Shown here: piece by piece, positions 25,701 through 33,441 of the stretch
How the letters are laid out: each line of letters starts with the position of its first letter
How positions within the stretch are numbered: position 1 is the stretch's first letter
Origin: Nocardia fusca NBRC 14340
Lineage (GTDB): Bacteria; Actinomycetota; Actinomycetes; Mycobacteriales; Mycobacteriaceae
Reading direction: 5' to 3'
NCBI RefSeq assembly: GCF_001618425.1
Contig: NZ_BDCU01000023.1
Location: 62,001 to 126,000 of the forward strand
DNA: 64,000 nucleotides
Made by a program: the position numbers and the translations under genes
Notes under the pieces: generated by a model
Database searches by the model: none
Told to the model about the DNA's origin: nothing
The model's input: only the letters and a program-made list of their open reading frames with translations

Positions 25701-28700
25701 CCACCTCCATGTTGACCACCGGCGAGCTCCGGGACCTGATCACCTCGGTCCTCGGCCTGGACGGCGATCGGGTGCAGCCCGACGACGACCTGATCGCCCT
25801 GGGAGTCGATTCGATCAGCATGATGCGAGTCGCGGGTAAGTTGCGTGCCGCCGGGGTCGACGTGAATTTCGCGGAGCTCGCTGCCGAACCGAATCTTGCG
25901 GCGTGGGACCGGTTGGTGAACTCCGGAGCGCCCACGACGCAGGGCGACGCCCCGGATCTCGCAGCCGATTCGCCATGGTTTCCGTTGGCGCCGGTGCAGC
26001 ACGCCCTGTGGCTCGGCCGTGGCCATCACCTGGATCTCAGCGGGGTGGCCAGCCATCTCTACGTGGAATTCGACGCGCCACGAATCGATACCGATCGGCT
26101 CCGGTCGGCGATCGGCAGGCTCCTGGACCGGCACGAAATGCTGCGAGTCGCCATCGGCGACGACGGTACTCAGCGCATTCTCGAGTTCGACGTGCCCGCG
26201 AAGGAACTGACAGTCGTCGACCTGAGTGATACCGATGCCGAAGCCGCCGCCGTGGCGCTCGACGAGATCCGCGAGCGGATGTCGTCGCAGAGCCTCGATG
26301 TACAAGGCGGTCGAGTCATCGATATCGCGGTCACGCACCTGCCGGGCTCGGCAACGAGCAGGCTGCACATCGATTTGGACATGATCGCCGCCGACGCGGC
26401 CAGCTACCGGATCCTGGTCGACGATCTGGCGTCGTTCTACGTCGGCGCCGGGCCGGAGCGGCCCATCGGTTTCTCGTTCCGGGAGTACCTGGCCACGATC
26501 ACCGGACAGCACCGGGACCGTTGGGAGCGGGATCGGGACTGGTGGCAGCGCCGGCTGGAGCGGTTGCCGTCGACCTGTTCGCTCCCGGTGGTCCCCGACG
26601 CCGAGCGCGGTCCGGTGCTGGCCCGCCGCTACGACCATTGGATCGATGCCGACCGCAAGGCAGCCCTGGAAGCCGCGGCGCGGCGCAGCGGGGTGACCCC
26701 GGCGGCCGCCATGGCGACGGCCTTCGCGCAAGCCGTACTGGAATGGTCGGCCGACGACGCGACCCTGATCAATGTTCCGCTGTTCAACCGGCAGATCGTG
26801 CATCCGGATGTGCCCGCGCTGGTCGGGGATTTCACATCGACGGTTCTGCTCGACGTAGCGGAAGCCGCGACCGACAGCGTGCACGATCGGGTTGCCGCCG
26901 TGCAGCAGCGTCTGCACGAAGTGTGCTCGCACGCCCAGTACTCAGGTCTCGAGGTATTGCGCGACCTGGGGCATCACCAGGGGAGCACGGTGCTCGCGCC
27001 GATCGTGTACACCAGTGCCATCGGCCTCGGCGAACTGTTCTCACCCGTCGTGCGCGACCATTTCGGCAAGCCGGTATGGCTGATCTCGCAGGGACCGCAG
27101 GTGCTACTCGACGCACAGGTCACCGAACTCGACGGCGGTCTGCTGTTGAACTGGGACGTGCGCGCGGAGGCGTTCCCCGAGGGCATGGTCGACGCGATGT
27201 TCGACAGGTACCGGCGCTGCATCGATACCCTCATCGATGTTGCGGACTGGACGAGCACCGGTTTCGAACGCGAGCTTCCCGCCGCGCAGGCCGCGGTCCG
27301 GGCGACAGTCAACGACACCGCGGCGCCGATCGATACGCAGTCGTTGCACGATCCCTTCTTCACCCGTGCCCGCTCGGCTCCGGACGAAATCGCTCTCCGC
27401 TGGTCGGGATCGTCGCCGGACGATCTGTGCAGCGCCACCTACGGGGAACTCGCCGCAGCCGCGTTGCGAGTCGCCGGAAGTCTCCGCGAGTTCGGCGTCG
27501 AGAAGGGCGATCTGGTCGCGATAACCCTGCCCAAGAACTTCGATCAGGTCGCGGTGGCGCTGGGCGCACTCGCCGCCGGGTGCGCCTACGTTCCCATCAG
27601 CGTGGATCAGCCCGCAGCACGGGTGTCCGCGATCGAGCAGGTGGCGGATATCGCCGTGACCATCACGACCGACGAACGCGCCGGGTCGAAGGATTCGCCG
27701 ACTCTGGCGGTCTCCCGGGCGCTGGCGGGTCGTCCCCTGGCCGAGCCCATCGCCACCACCGGTAGCGACCTGGCCTACGTGCTGTTCACATCCGGTTCCA
27801 CCGGCATACCCAAGGGCGTCGAGGTCGAACACGGGCCCGCCGTGAACGCCATCTCCGATATGGCCGAACGGTTCGGCATCGGGGAAACGGATCGTTCGAT
27901 GCATCTGGCATCGCTGGAGTTCGATCTGTCCATCTTCGATATCTACGGCATGCTGCGCATCGGCGGTTCCGTCGTGCTGGTCGACGACCGGTACCGCCGG
28001 GACGCCGAGCACTGGGCCGCACTGATCCGCGCGCACGGCGCGACCGTCCTGAACTGGGTGCCGGCTCAGATCGATATGCTGCTGCGCGCATCCGAGCCGG
28101 AGGCGCTGCGGACTGTGCGGGTCGTGCTGGTCGGTGGTGACTGGGTTCCGGCGGAACTTCCCCGCCGCGCTGCCGGGCACATCCCCGGCGTTCGCTTCGC
28201 TTCGCTCGGCGGTACGACCGAGAATGTCGTGCACTCGATCGTCAACGAGATCCCCGATCCCACGGCGTCCGAGGGACCGCTGGCGTACGGAATTCCGATG
28301 CGCAATATCCGGTGCCGGGTGGTGGATTCGGCCGGATTCGAGTGTGCGGACTGGGTTCCCGGCGAACTATGGATCGGCGGAGTCGGCGTTGCCCGTGGAT
28401 ACCGGGGCGACCCCGAGCGCACTCGAGCCCGTTTCGTCACCCATGAGGGGCTGCGCTGGTTCCGTACAGGGGACCTCGCGTTCTATTCACCGGACGGTGT
28501 TCTGCGGTTCATCGGCCGGCGAGACAACCAGGTCAAGGTCAACGGGCACCGCATCGAACTCGGCGAGGTCGAGACCGCGTTGCGGGCCCTGCCGATGGTG
28601 CACCATGCGGCGGTAGGGGTGGCCGGTGACCCGGTTCGGCTCTGCGCCGCGGTGACCGCGGCCGATACCGTCACGGCCGTGGACGAGGCGGAAGTTCGCA

Positions 28701-29173
28701 CCGCCTTGCGCGAGGTGTTGCCCGAGCACATGATTCCGTCGTCCATCGAGGTGTTGTCGGCGCTTCCGCTCACCAACAACGGCAAGCTCGACCGCGCCAC
28801 ACTGCGCAACACCTTCGAGCGCGCGGCCGCGGCCACGCCTTCGGTGGAGGTCGAACCGGAAGACGCCTTCGAGGCGGCCGTGTGCATGCTGGTCGCCGAA
28901 CTGCTCGAACGCCGGCAGATCGGTCCACACGACGACTTCTTCGCCGTGGGCGGCACTTCGGTCGTCGCCACTCAGCTGGTTCGTGAGCTCCGCGATCGCA
29001 TCCCCCTGGTCGAGGTCCAGGCAGCGGACGTGTTCGGCGGCCGCACTGTTCGCGCGATCGTGCGCTGTATGCGGGACCGTGCGGCCGAGCCGGATCGCCT
29101 GATCGCCGCGGGCGAGATCTACCTTCAGGTCATGGCCCTGGCCGACGACGAGTTGGCGCCGGCCGCGGACTGA
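25697..29173 (+). CDS. nbtF: NRPS carrier-Cy-A-PCP, hydroxyphenyl-oxazoline synthase (MbtB/NbtF-like)
   Basis: The 1,158-residue protein has an N-terminal aryl carrier (Ser39 in LGVDSI), a heterocyclisation domain with the D-x4-D motif (Asp228 and Asp233) replacing HHxxxDG, an adenylation domain (YVLFTSGSTG near 694) and a carrier (Ser1088 in VGGTSV). It should load salicylate on the first carrier, couple it to a Ser/Thr-like or Cys-like residue and cyclise that residue. The pocket read by eye is about D-L-F-N-L-G-S-V-V. Overlap with the SHMT-like gene suggests alpha-methylserine as substrate. ATG 25697 is set by the ATGA overlap. Confidence 0.92.
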   Translation: MTTSMLTTGELRDLITSVLGLDGDRVQPDDDLIALGVDSISMMRVAGKLRAAGVDVNFAELAAEPNLAAWDRLVNSGAPTTQGDAPDLAADSPWFPLAPVQHALWLGRGHHLDLSGVASHLYVEFDAPRIDTDRLRSAIGRLLDRHEMLRVAIGDDGTQRILEFDVPAKELTVVDLSDTDAEAAAVALDEIRERMSSQSLDVQGGRVIDIAVTHLPGSATSRLHIDLDMIAADAASYRILVDDLASFYVGAGPERPIGFSFREYLATITGQHRDRWERDRDWWQRRLERLPSTCSLPVVPDAERGPVLARRYDHWIDADRKAALEAAARRSGVTPAAAMATAFAQAVLEWSADDATLINVPLFNRQIVHPDVPALVGDFTSTVLLDVAEAATDSVHDRVAAVQQRLHEVCSHAQYSGLEVLRDLGHHQGSTVLAPIVYTSAIGLGELFSPVVRDHFGKPVWLISQGPQVLLDAQVTELDGGLLLNWDVRAEAFPEGMVDAMFDRYRRCIDTLIDVADWTSTGFERELPAAQAAVRATVNDTAAPIDTQSLHDPFFTRARSAPDEIALRWSGSSPDDLCSATYGELAAAALRVAGSLREFGVEKGDLVAITLPKNFDQVAVALGALAAGCAYVPISVDQPAARVSAIEQVADIAVTITTDERAGSKDSPTLAVSRALAGRPLAEPIATTGSDLAYVLFTSGSTGIPKGVEVEHGPAVNAISDMAERFGIGETDRSMHLASLEFDLSIFDIYGMLRIGGSVVLVDDRYRRDAEHWAALIRAHGATVLNWVPAQIDMLLRASEPEALRTVRVVLVGGDWVPAELPRRAAGHIPGVRFASLGGTTENVVHSIVNEIPDPTASEGPLAYGIPMRNIRCRVVDSAGFECADWVPGELWIGGVGVARGYRGDPERTRARFVTHEGLRWFRTGDLAFYSPDGVLRFIGRRDNQVKVNGHRIELGEVETALRALPMVHHAAVGVAGDPVRLCAAVTAADTVTAVDEAEVRTALREVLPEHMIPSSIEVLSALPLTNNGKLDRATLRNTFERAAAATPSVEVEPEDAFEAAVCMLVAELLERRQIGPHDDFFAVGGTSVVATQLVRELRDRIPLVEVQAADVFGGRTVRAIVRCMRDRAAEPDRLIAAGEIYLQVMALADDELAPAAD

Positions 29174-29227
29174 TCGCCTCGGGGCGATGACTGCGCGTCC
29201 CTCCATGGGGGACCGGGCACGGCGCGC

Positions 29228-29265
29228 AACGAAAGGGATCGGTGCACCACCGATCCCTTTTCGTT
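29228..29265 (+). terminator. Terminator after the main nbt operon
   Basis: GGGATCGGTG (29235-29244) pairs with 29248-29257 around a CAC loop. The stem is extended by AAA/TTT and, past one bulged T, by CGA/TCG, followed by a TTTT run. It lies 55 bases after the nbtF stop. Confidence 0.85.
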
Positions 29266-29391
29266 TTCGTCCGGCCGCGTTACTTCGGCCGTCGCCGGTT
29301 CGATACTCGTACGGGCGGGTCCCGGTGCTGCCGATGAACTGTGCCCCGGCGCCCGAATGCCGGGGCATTGACCTCCCGGCGACTCGACGTG

Positions 29392-29410
29392 TTAGCTTAG
29401 CCTAAACGAA
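29392..29410 (+). promoter_or_regulatory. Iron box 1 upstream of the adenylation-like gene
   Basis: TTAGCTTAGCCTAAACGAA matches the IdeR consensus at 16 of 19 positions. It lies 162 bases before the start at 29573. Confidence 0.75.
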
Positions 29411-29461
29411 TTTATTGTGAGAATGTATGGCTACCATATGGAGAATTCGGTTCTCTGGATA

Positions 29462-29480
29462 TAAGGTAACCCTGATCTCA
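29462..29480 (+). promoter_or_regulatory. Weaker iron box 2 upstream of the adenylation-like gene
   Basis: TAAGGTAACCCTGATCTCA matches the consensus at 13 of 19 positions. Its left part is identical to the other TAAGGT boxes of the cluster. It is a possible second site. Confidence 0.45.
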
Positions 29481-29572
29481 CGTGTGTGCAGGTTCGGCGG
29501 TGACCATGCCGACGATCGAGCGAGAGCAGCGGTGGGCGAAACCGGGCGCGCTGCGGGGCCAGGAGGTGACTG

Positions 29573-30643
29573 ATGACCATCGTCGACGATGTCAGGGGTA
29601 GCGACTCGTTCGTCGTGCCGAGCCTGACGACCGGTGAACGGGTGCGGATGCTCGAGGAATGGGCTACCGGTGTCGAGCCCTATGACGTCTCCGCACTGGT
29701 CACCGTGATCAGACACGGCCATATGGTGCCCGGCACCCGGGTAGCGGCTCGCTGCGCCGGCGAAGTGCTCACCTACGGCGATCTGTTCGGCGGCGGCGAT
29801 CTGTCCGGCGGACGCGGCAATGGCGCAGGGGCGCGGAGTTCGTCGGCCCTGCCCACCCCGGCCGCGGTCGCCGCACTGCTGGCCGAATTCGTCACCGCGT
29901 CCCGCGTGGGGCTCGGTCGATTCGGTGATCGTGGTCTGCTGCTGAGCGCCGACGCCCTCGCAGTCGCCGTCGCCGACCGCCGCAATATCGCCGCGGACCG
30001 GCGGCCGCGGCGCGTGGATCCGGCGATGCGGCCCGCCGATGTGCGACTGCTGGCCCTGCCCTGGGGGGATCCGCAGAACACCGTGGACCTGCTGGCGGCA
30101 TGGTCCTCCGGTGCCTCGGTGGTAGTGCCCACCGAGGCGCAGCGCCGGGATCCGACCGCGCTGGCCGGTCTCATCGACACCTACGGGGTGACGCAGATGG
30201 TGGCCGAGGCCGGACTGCCGATTCGTTTCGTCGAGGACGGCGTGGATCGGCTGCCGACAGTGGCTCGTTGGGACCTGGTCGGTACGAGCGGTGGATCGAT
30301 GCTTCCGGAAGCGGTGCGCTGTTTGTCGCCGGACGCCGTGGCGACCGTCGCATTCCATGCCCCGGCGTACCTGGGCGCGGTGTCGCGCGGTCCGCTGGCG
30401 CCGACCGCGTGGACTCGGCCGGTTCCCGGGGCGAAGGTGCTGCTGCTCGACGAGGGGCTGCTGGTGGCGCCCGGCGTCGTCGGTGATGTCCACGTGGGCG
30501 GACGGGCGTTGGGCGCCGAGTTCGCGCTGGGGCGTGATCGCGACAGCTTCGTGGACGATCCGTACGATCCCCGGGCCCGCCTCTTCCGGACAGGTCATCG
30601 GGGCTGGTGGACATCCGAGGGTCGACTCATCATCGAATCGTGA
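29573..30643 (+). CDS. Truncated, probably inactive adenylation-domain protein
   Basis: The 356-residue protein resembles the N-terminal subdomain of an NRPS adenylation domain: RCAGEVLTYGDL near 60, a WSSGASVVVPTEAQ segment like the A4 region, GVVGDVHVGGRALG, and RLFRTGHRGWW near the end. It lacks the P-loop motif (TSGSTG), YGPTE, the Asp of RTGD (His here), and the whole C-terminal subdomain with the catalytic Lys. ATP-dependent activation is therefore unlikely. Iron boxes upstream and a full-length intact frame suggest that it is expressed, perhaps as a partner or scaffold. Confidence 0.75.
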   Translation: MTIVDDVRGSDSFVVPSLTTGERVRMLEEWATGVEPYDVSALVTVIRHGHMVPGTRVAARCAGEVLTYGDLFGGGDLSGGRGNGAGARSSSALPTPAAVAALLAEFVTASRVGLGRFGDRGLLLSADALAVAVADRRNIAADRRPRRVDPAMRPADVRLLALPWGDPQNTVDLLAAWSSGASVVVPTEAQRRDPTALAGLIDTYGVTQMVAEAGLPIRFVEDGVDRLPTVARWDLVGTSGGSMLPEAVRCLSPDAVATVAFHAPAYLGAVSRGPLAPTAWTRPVPGAKVLLLDEGLLVAPGVVGDVHVGGRALGAEFALGRDRDSFVDDPYDPRARLFRTGHRGWWTSEGRLIIES

Positions 30644-31078
30644 GTCCCGCGCAGGCTGAAACATTGCCCGAGGGCGGAGTTCGGTCCGCCGCCTGATCGA
30701 CCGAAGTTGTTGCGGCACAGGGGACAGGCCGAGTCGCATCGAAGTGCCCTCCGTCCGGTCGTGAACCGATAACGGTCGATCGGGTGGGCCGCGGTCGACA
30801 GCGCCGGACCGGTACTGCGCGGGTGGCGGCGAACCGGTACGGGGCGCCGAATCCGGTCGAATTCGCCGGATGTTGCCGAGCCACGTTGACACTGGTCGTA
30901 AACGGTTTCGAGGCTCGTCGGCAGCCGCATTCCGTAATCGAGCGCAGGATCCGGCGGCCCTCGGTGTTGTAAGGTAAGCCTATGCGAAACTGAGGGGATC
31001 GGGTGGCCGGTGCGGGTGGATGCCCTCGCACCGATCCAGGGCGATGCCGACGAGCTGCCGGGAATGTTGGGAGAACCA
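30644..31078 (+). other. Long upstream region of the second nbtG copy
   Basis: No gene is supported in these 435 bases. The only clear element is the iron box at 30970-30988. A longer alternative nbtG start (GTG 31010) lies here. Confidence 0.6.
30970..30988 (+). promoter_or_regulatory. Iron box upstream of the second nbtG
   Basis: TAAGGTAAGCCTATGCGAA matches the IdeR consensus at 14 of 19 positions and differs from the box of copy 1 (7052-7070) at only two. The conserved CTATGC may include the -10 element. Confidence 0.7.
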
Positions 31079-32383
31079 GTGGACAGACTTCTGGTGGTCG
31101 GCGCGGGCCCCAAGGCCATGGCTGTAGCAGCCAAAGCGTACGTACTGCGCGAGCTGGGGCTGCCCGCGCCGCGGGTCACCGTGGTGGAACCGAATGCGGT
31201 GGGCGGGAATTGGCTGCCGACCGGGGGCTGGACCGACGGCAGGCACCGGCTCGGGACGAGCCCGGAAAAGGATATCGGATTCCCGTATCGCTCGACCTGG
31301 GCTCGCGGTCACGGTCCCGCCGTCGACCAGGCCATGATGACCTTCGGCTGGACGGCCTTCCTGGTCGATCGCGGTACCTACGCCGAATGGGTGGACCGCG
31401 GCAGGCCGAGCCCGGAACACGCCCTCTGGGCGAAATACCTCCAATGGGTCGCGCGCAGATCGGGGGTGGAGATGATCCACGGCCGGGTTCGATCCATCCG
31501 TGCCGCAGGTGCCTGCTGGCAGGTCACCATTGCCGGTGCCGAGGGTGCGACGGTCGAGATCGGCGCGGATCGGTTGATGATCACCGGTCCGGGCAGCAGC
31601 AAACGATCACTGGACGACCATCCGAAGCTCCTCAGCATCGCCGATTTCTGGGATCTGGCCGGACGACGGCAGCTGCCGGTGTCCTCTCGGGCGGCGGTGA
31701 TCGGCGGTGGTGAGACCGCGGGCTCGGCCATGGACGAACTCGTGCGCCACGACGTGCTGACCGTTTCGGTGATCTCACCCGCGGCCACCATCTACACCCG
31801 GGGCGAAAGTTATTTCGAGAATTCGCTTTTCAGTGACCCTGTCAAATGGCGTGCGCTGAGCATCGCCGAACGTCGGGATGTGGTGCGACGGACCGACCGG
31901 GGTGTCTTCTCGGTCCGAGTGCAGGAAACCCTGCTCGCGGACAACCGGGTTCACCACCTGCAGGGGCGAGTGGTGCGGGTGGCCGAGGAGGGCGACGGGG
32001 TCGCGCTGACCCTGCGAAACGAAGCGCGGCCTGACCGCACGCATACCTTCGATCTGGTGGTGGATGCGACCGGCGGACAGCCGCTGTGGTTCCTCGATCT
32101 GTTCGACGAGGAGGCGGTAGATCTGTTCGAGCTCGCTGTCGGTGGCCCGTTGACGCAGGCCAGGATCGAGGGATCGATCGGTGACGATCTGGCGGTCGAC
32201 CGATTGCCCGCAAAGCTGTACCTGCCCAATATGGCGGGTCTCGCCCAAGGCCCTGGTTTTCCGAATCTCAGCTGCTTGGGCGAACTCTCGGACCGGATTC
32301 TGGCAAGCGCCCCGGCGGCGCCCGTGGTCTCCGGTGCATCGGTGGCTGTTTCCGCGTTGCCGGAGCGAGTCGCGAGCCACTGA
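31079..32383 (+). CDS. Lysine/ornithine N-monooxygenase, NbtG paralogue (copy 2)
   Basis: The 434-residue protein is a close paralogue of the 7149-8441 product through its whole length, for example LLVVGAGPKA, VGGNWLPTGGWTDG, VIGGGETAGSAMDEL and the shared FPNLSCLGELSDR near the end; only the last 25 or so residues are unrelated. It has the same FAD and NADPH motifs, so it is probably active. GTG 31079 matches the start of copy 1; GTG 31010 would add 23 residues. It is followed after 61 bases by the formyltransferase gene, which suggests it makes the N-hydroxyamine that is then formylated. Confidence 0.88.
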   Translation: MDRLLVVGAGPKAMAVAAKAYVLRELGLPAPRVTVVEPNAVGGNWLPTGGWTDGRHRLGTSPEKDIGFPYRSTWARGHGPAVDQAMMTFGWTAFLVDRGTYAEWVDRGRPSPEHALWAKYLQWVARRSGVEMIHGRVRSIRAAGACWQVTIAGAEGATVEIGADRLMITGPGSSKRSLDDHPKLLSIADFWDLAGRRQLPVSSRAAVIGGGETAGSAMDELVRHDVLTVSVISPAATIYTRGESYFENSLFSDPVKWRALSIAERRDVVRRTDRGVFSVRVQETLLADNRVHHLQGRVVRVAEEGDGVALTLRNEARPDRTHTFDLVVDATGGQPLWFLDLFDEEAVDLFELAVGGPLTQARIEGSIGDDLAVDRLPAKLYLPNMAGLAQGPGFPNLSCLGELSDRILASAPAAPVVSGASVAVSALPERVASH

Positions 32384-32432
32384 GACGTTCGGCTCAGATG
32401 CTTGCCTTACTTCTGTCCGTATCGCCTAAAGA

Positions 32433-32451
32433 TGAGGTTAGCTGATGCGTA
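32433..32451 (+). promoter_or_regulatory. Possible iron-box half-site at the formyltransferase start
   Basis: GAGGTTAGC (32434-32442) matches the left half of the IdeR consensus, but the right half is poor (12 of 19 overall). It overlaps the ribosome site and start codon, so it may only be a Shine-Dalgarno sequence. Confidence 0.25.
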
Positions 32452-33386
32452 TCGTGTCGTTCGGGTTCCAGACCTGGGGACGAAAAACTCTACAAGCACT
32501 GATCGATTCCGAGCACGAGGTGGTGTTCGCGGTAACCCACCCTGCCAGCGAGGATTCCTATAAGGGGATCTGGTCGGATTCGGTGGAGGAGCTCGCCCGG
32601 GAGCACGGGATCCCGGTCCACCTGACCGAACGCGCCGATGCCGAGACGATCGATCTGGTCAAACGCACCGAACCGGACGTCATCGTGGTGAACAGCTGGT
32701 ACACCTGGATGCCGCCGGAACTGTACGAAATGCCCACCTACGGCACGCTCAATCTGCACGATTCGCTGCTGCCGAAGTTCACCGGGTTCTCCCCGGTGCT
32801 GTGGGCGCTGATCAGCGGTGCCTCCGAGTTCGGTCTGACGGTGCATCGGATGGACGACCAACTCGACACCGGCGATATCCTCGTGCAGCATTCGCTGCCC
32901 ATCGGGCCGCAGGCCACCGGCACCGAATTGGTCCTGGCCGGTATGGAACTCATCCCGGCCGCGCTCAACGAAGCCCTGGAGGCACTCTCTTCCGGGACCG
33001 TGCAGTGGCGGCCGCAGGACAAGGCCGCACGCACCTATTTCCACAAGCGTTCCGATCGGGACAGTCGCATCGACTGGAATTGGCGCGCCACGGATCTGGA
33101 GCGTTTCGTCCGGGCCCTGTCGTCGCCGTACCCGCGCGCGTTCAGCTACTACCGCGGCGAACGGATCGAGGTGCTGGAGTCGAGCGTGTCCGCGGCCCGC
33201 TACGGCGGCACTCCGGGACGGGTCATCGTGCAGGAGGGCGGTGGTGTGGTGGTGAGCGGGCCGGAGGCCCATCGCGGTGACAACCACGGACTGCTCATCA
33301 CCCGGGTCCGTACCGCCGACGGCGTCGAACACAGTGGCGCCGAATTCTTCCGGCGTGGCGGGTACCTGACCGACGCGGCGGAATGA
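32445..33386 (+). CDS. N10-formyltetrahydrofolate-dependent N-hydroxyamine formyltransferase
   Basis: The 313-residue protein is a methionyl-tRNA formyltransferase-like enzyme of the kind found in siderophore clusters (coelichelin and rhodochelin type). The catalytic triad is Asn103 and His105 in TLNLHDSLLP and Asp141 in DQLDTGDI; the C-terminal part (residues 205-300) resembles the Fmt C domain. It would formylate N-hydroxylysine or N-hydroxyornithine, as required for formyl-hydroxamate siderophores such as formobactin or brasilibactin. The true translation-initiation fmt gene is normally beside def, not here. Confidence 0.88.
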   Translation: MRIVSFGFQTWGRKTLQALIDSEHEVVFAVTHPASEDSYKGIWSDSVEELAREHGIPVHLTERADAETIDLVKRTEPDVIVVNSWYTWMPPELYEMPTYGTLNLHDSLLPKFTGFSPVLWALISGASEFGLTVHRMDDQLDTGDILVQHSLPIGPQATGTELVLAGMELIPAALNEALEALSSGTVQWRPQDKAARTYFHKRSDRDSRIDWNWRATDLERFVRALSSPYPRAFSYYRGERIEVLESSVSAARYGGTPGRVIVQEGGGVVVSGPEAHRGDNHGLLITRVRTADGVEHSGAEFFRRGGYLTDAAE

Positions 33387-33441
33387 CGCCGCCGCGCGCC
33401 CGGGCTGTTCACCGCACGACCTGCGCACGGCTCCCCGGCGG

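Larger units (their letters stand above)
29174..29572. other. Intergenic region with terminator and two iron boxes
   Basis: This 399-base stretch holds the terminator of the nbt operon, two candidate iron boxes and presumably the promoter of the adenylation-like gene. I see no convincing gene in it. Confidence 0.7.
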
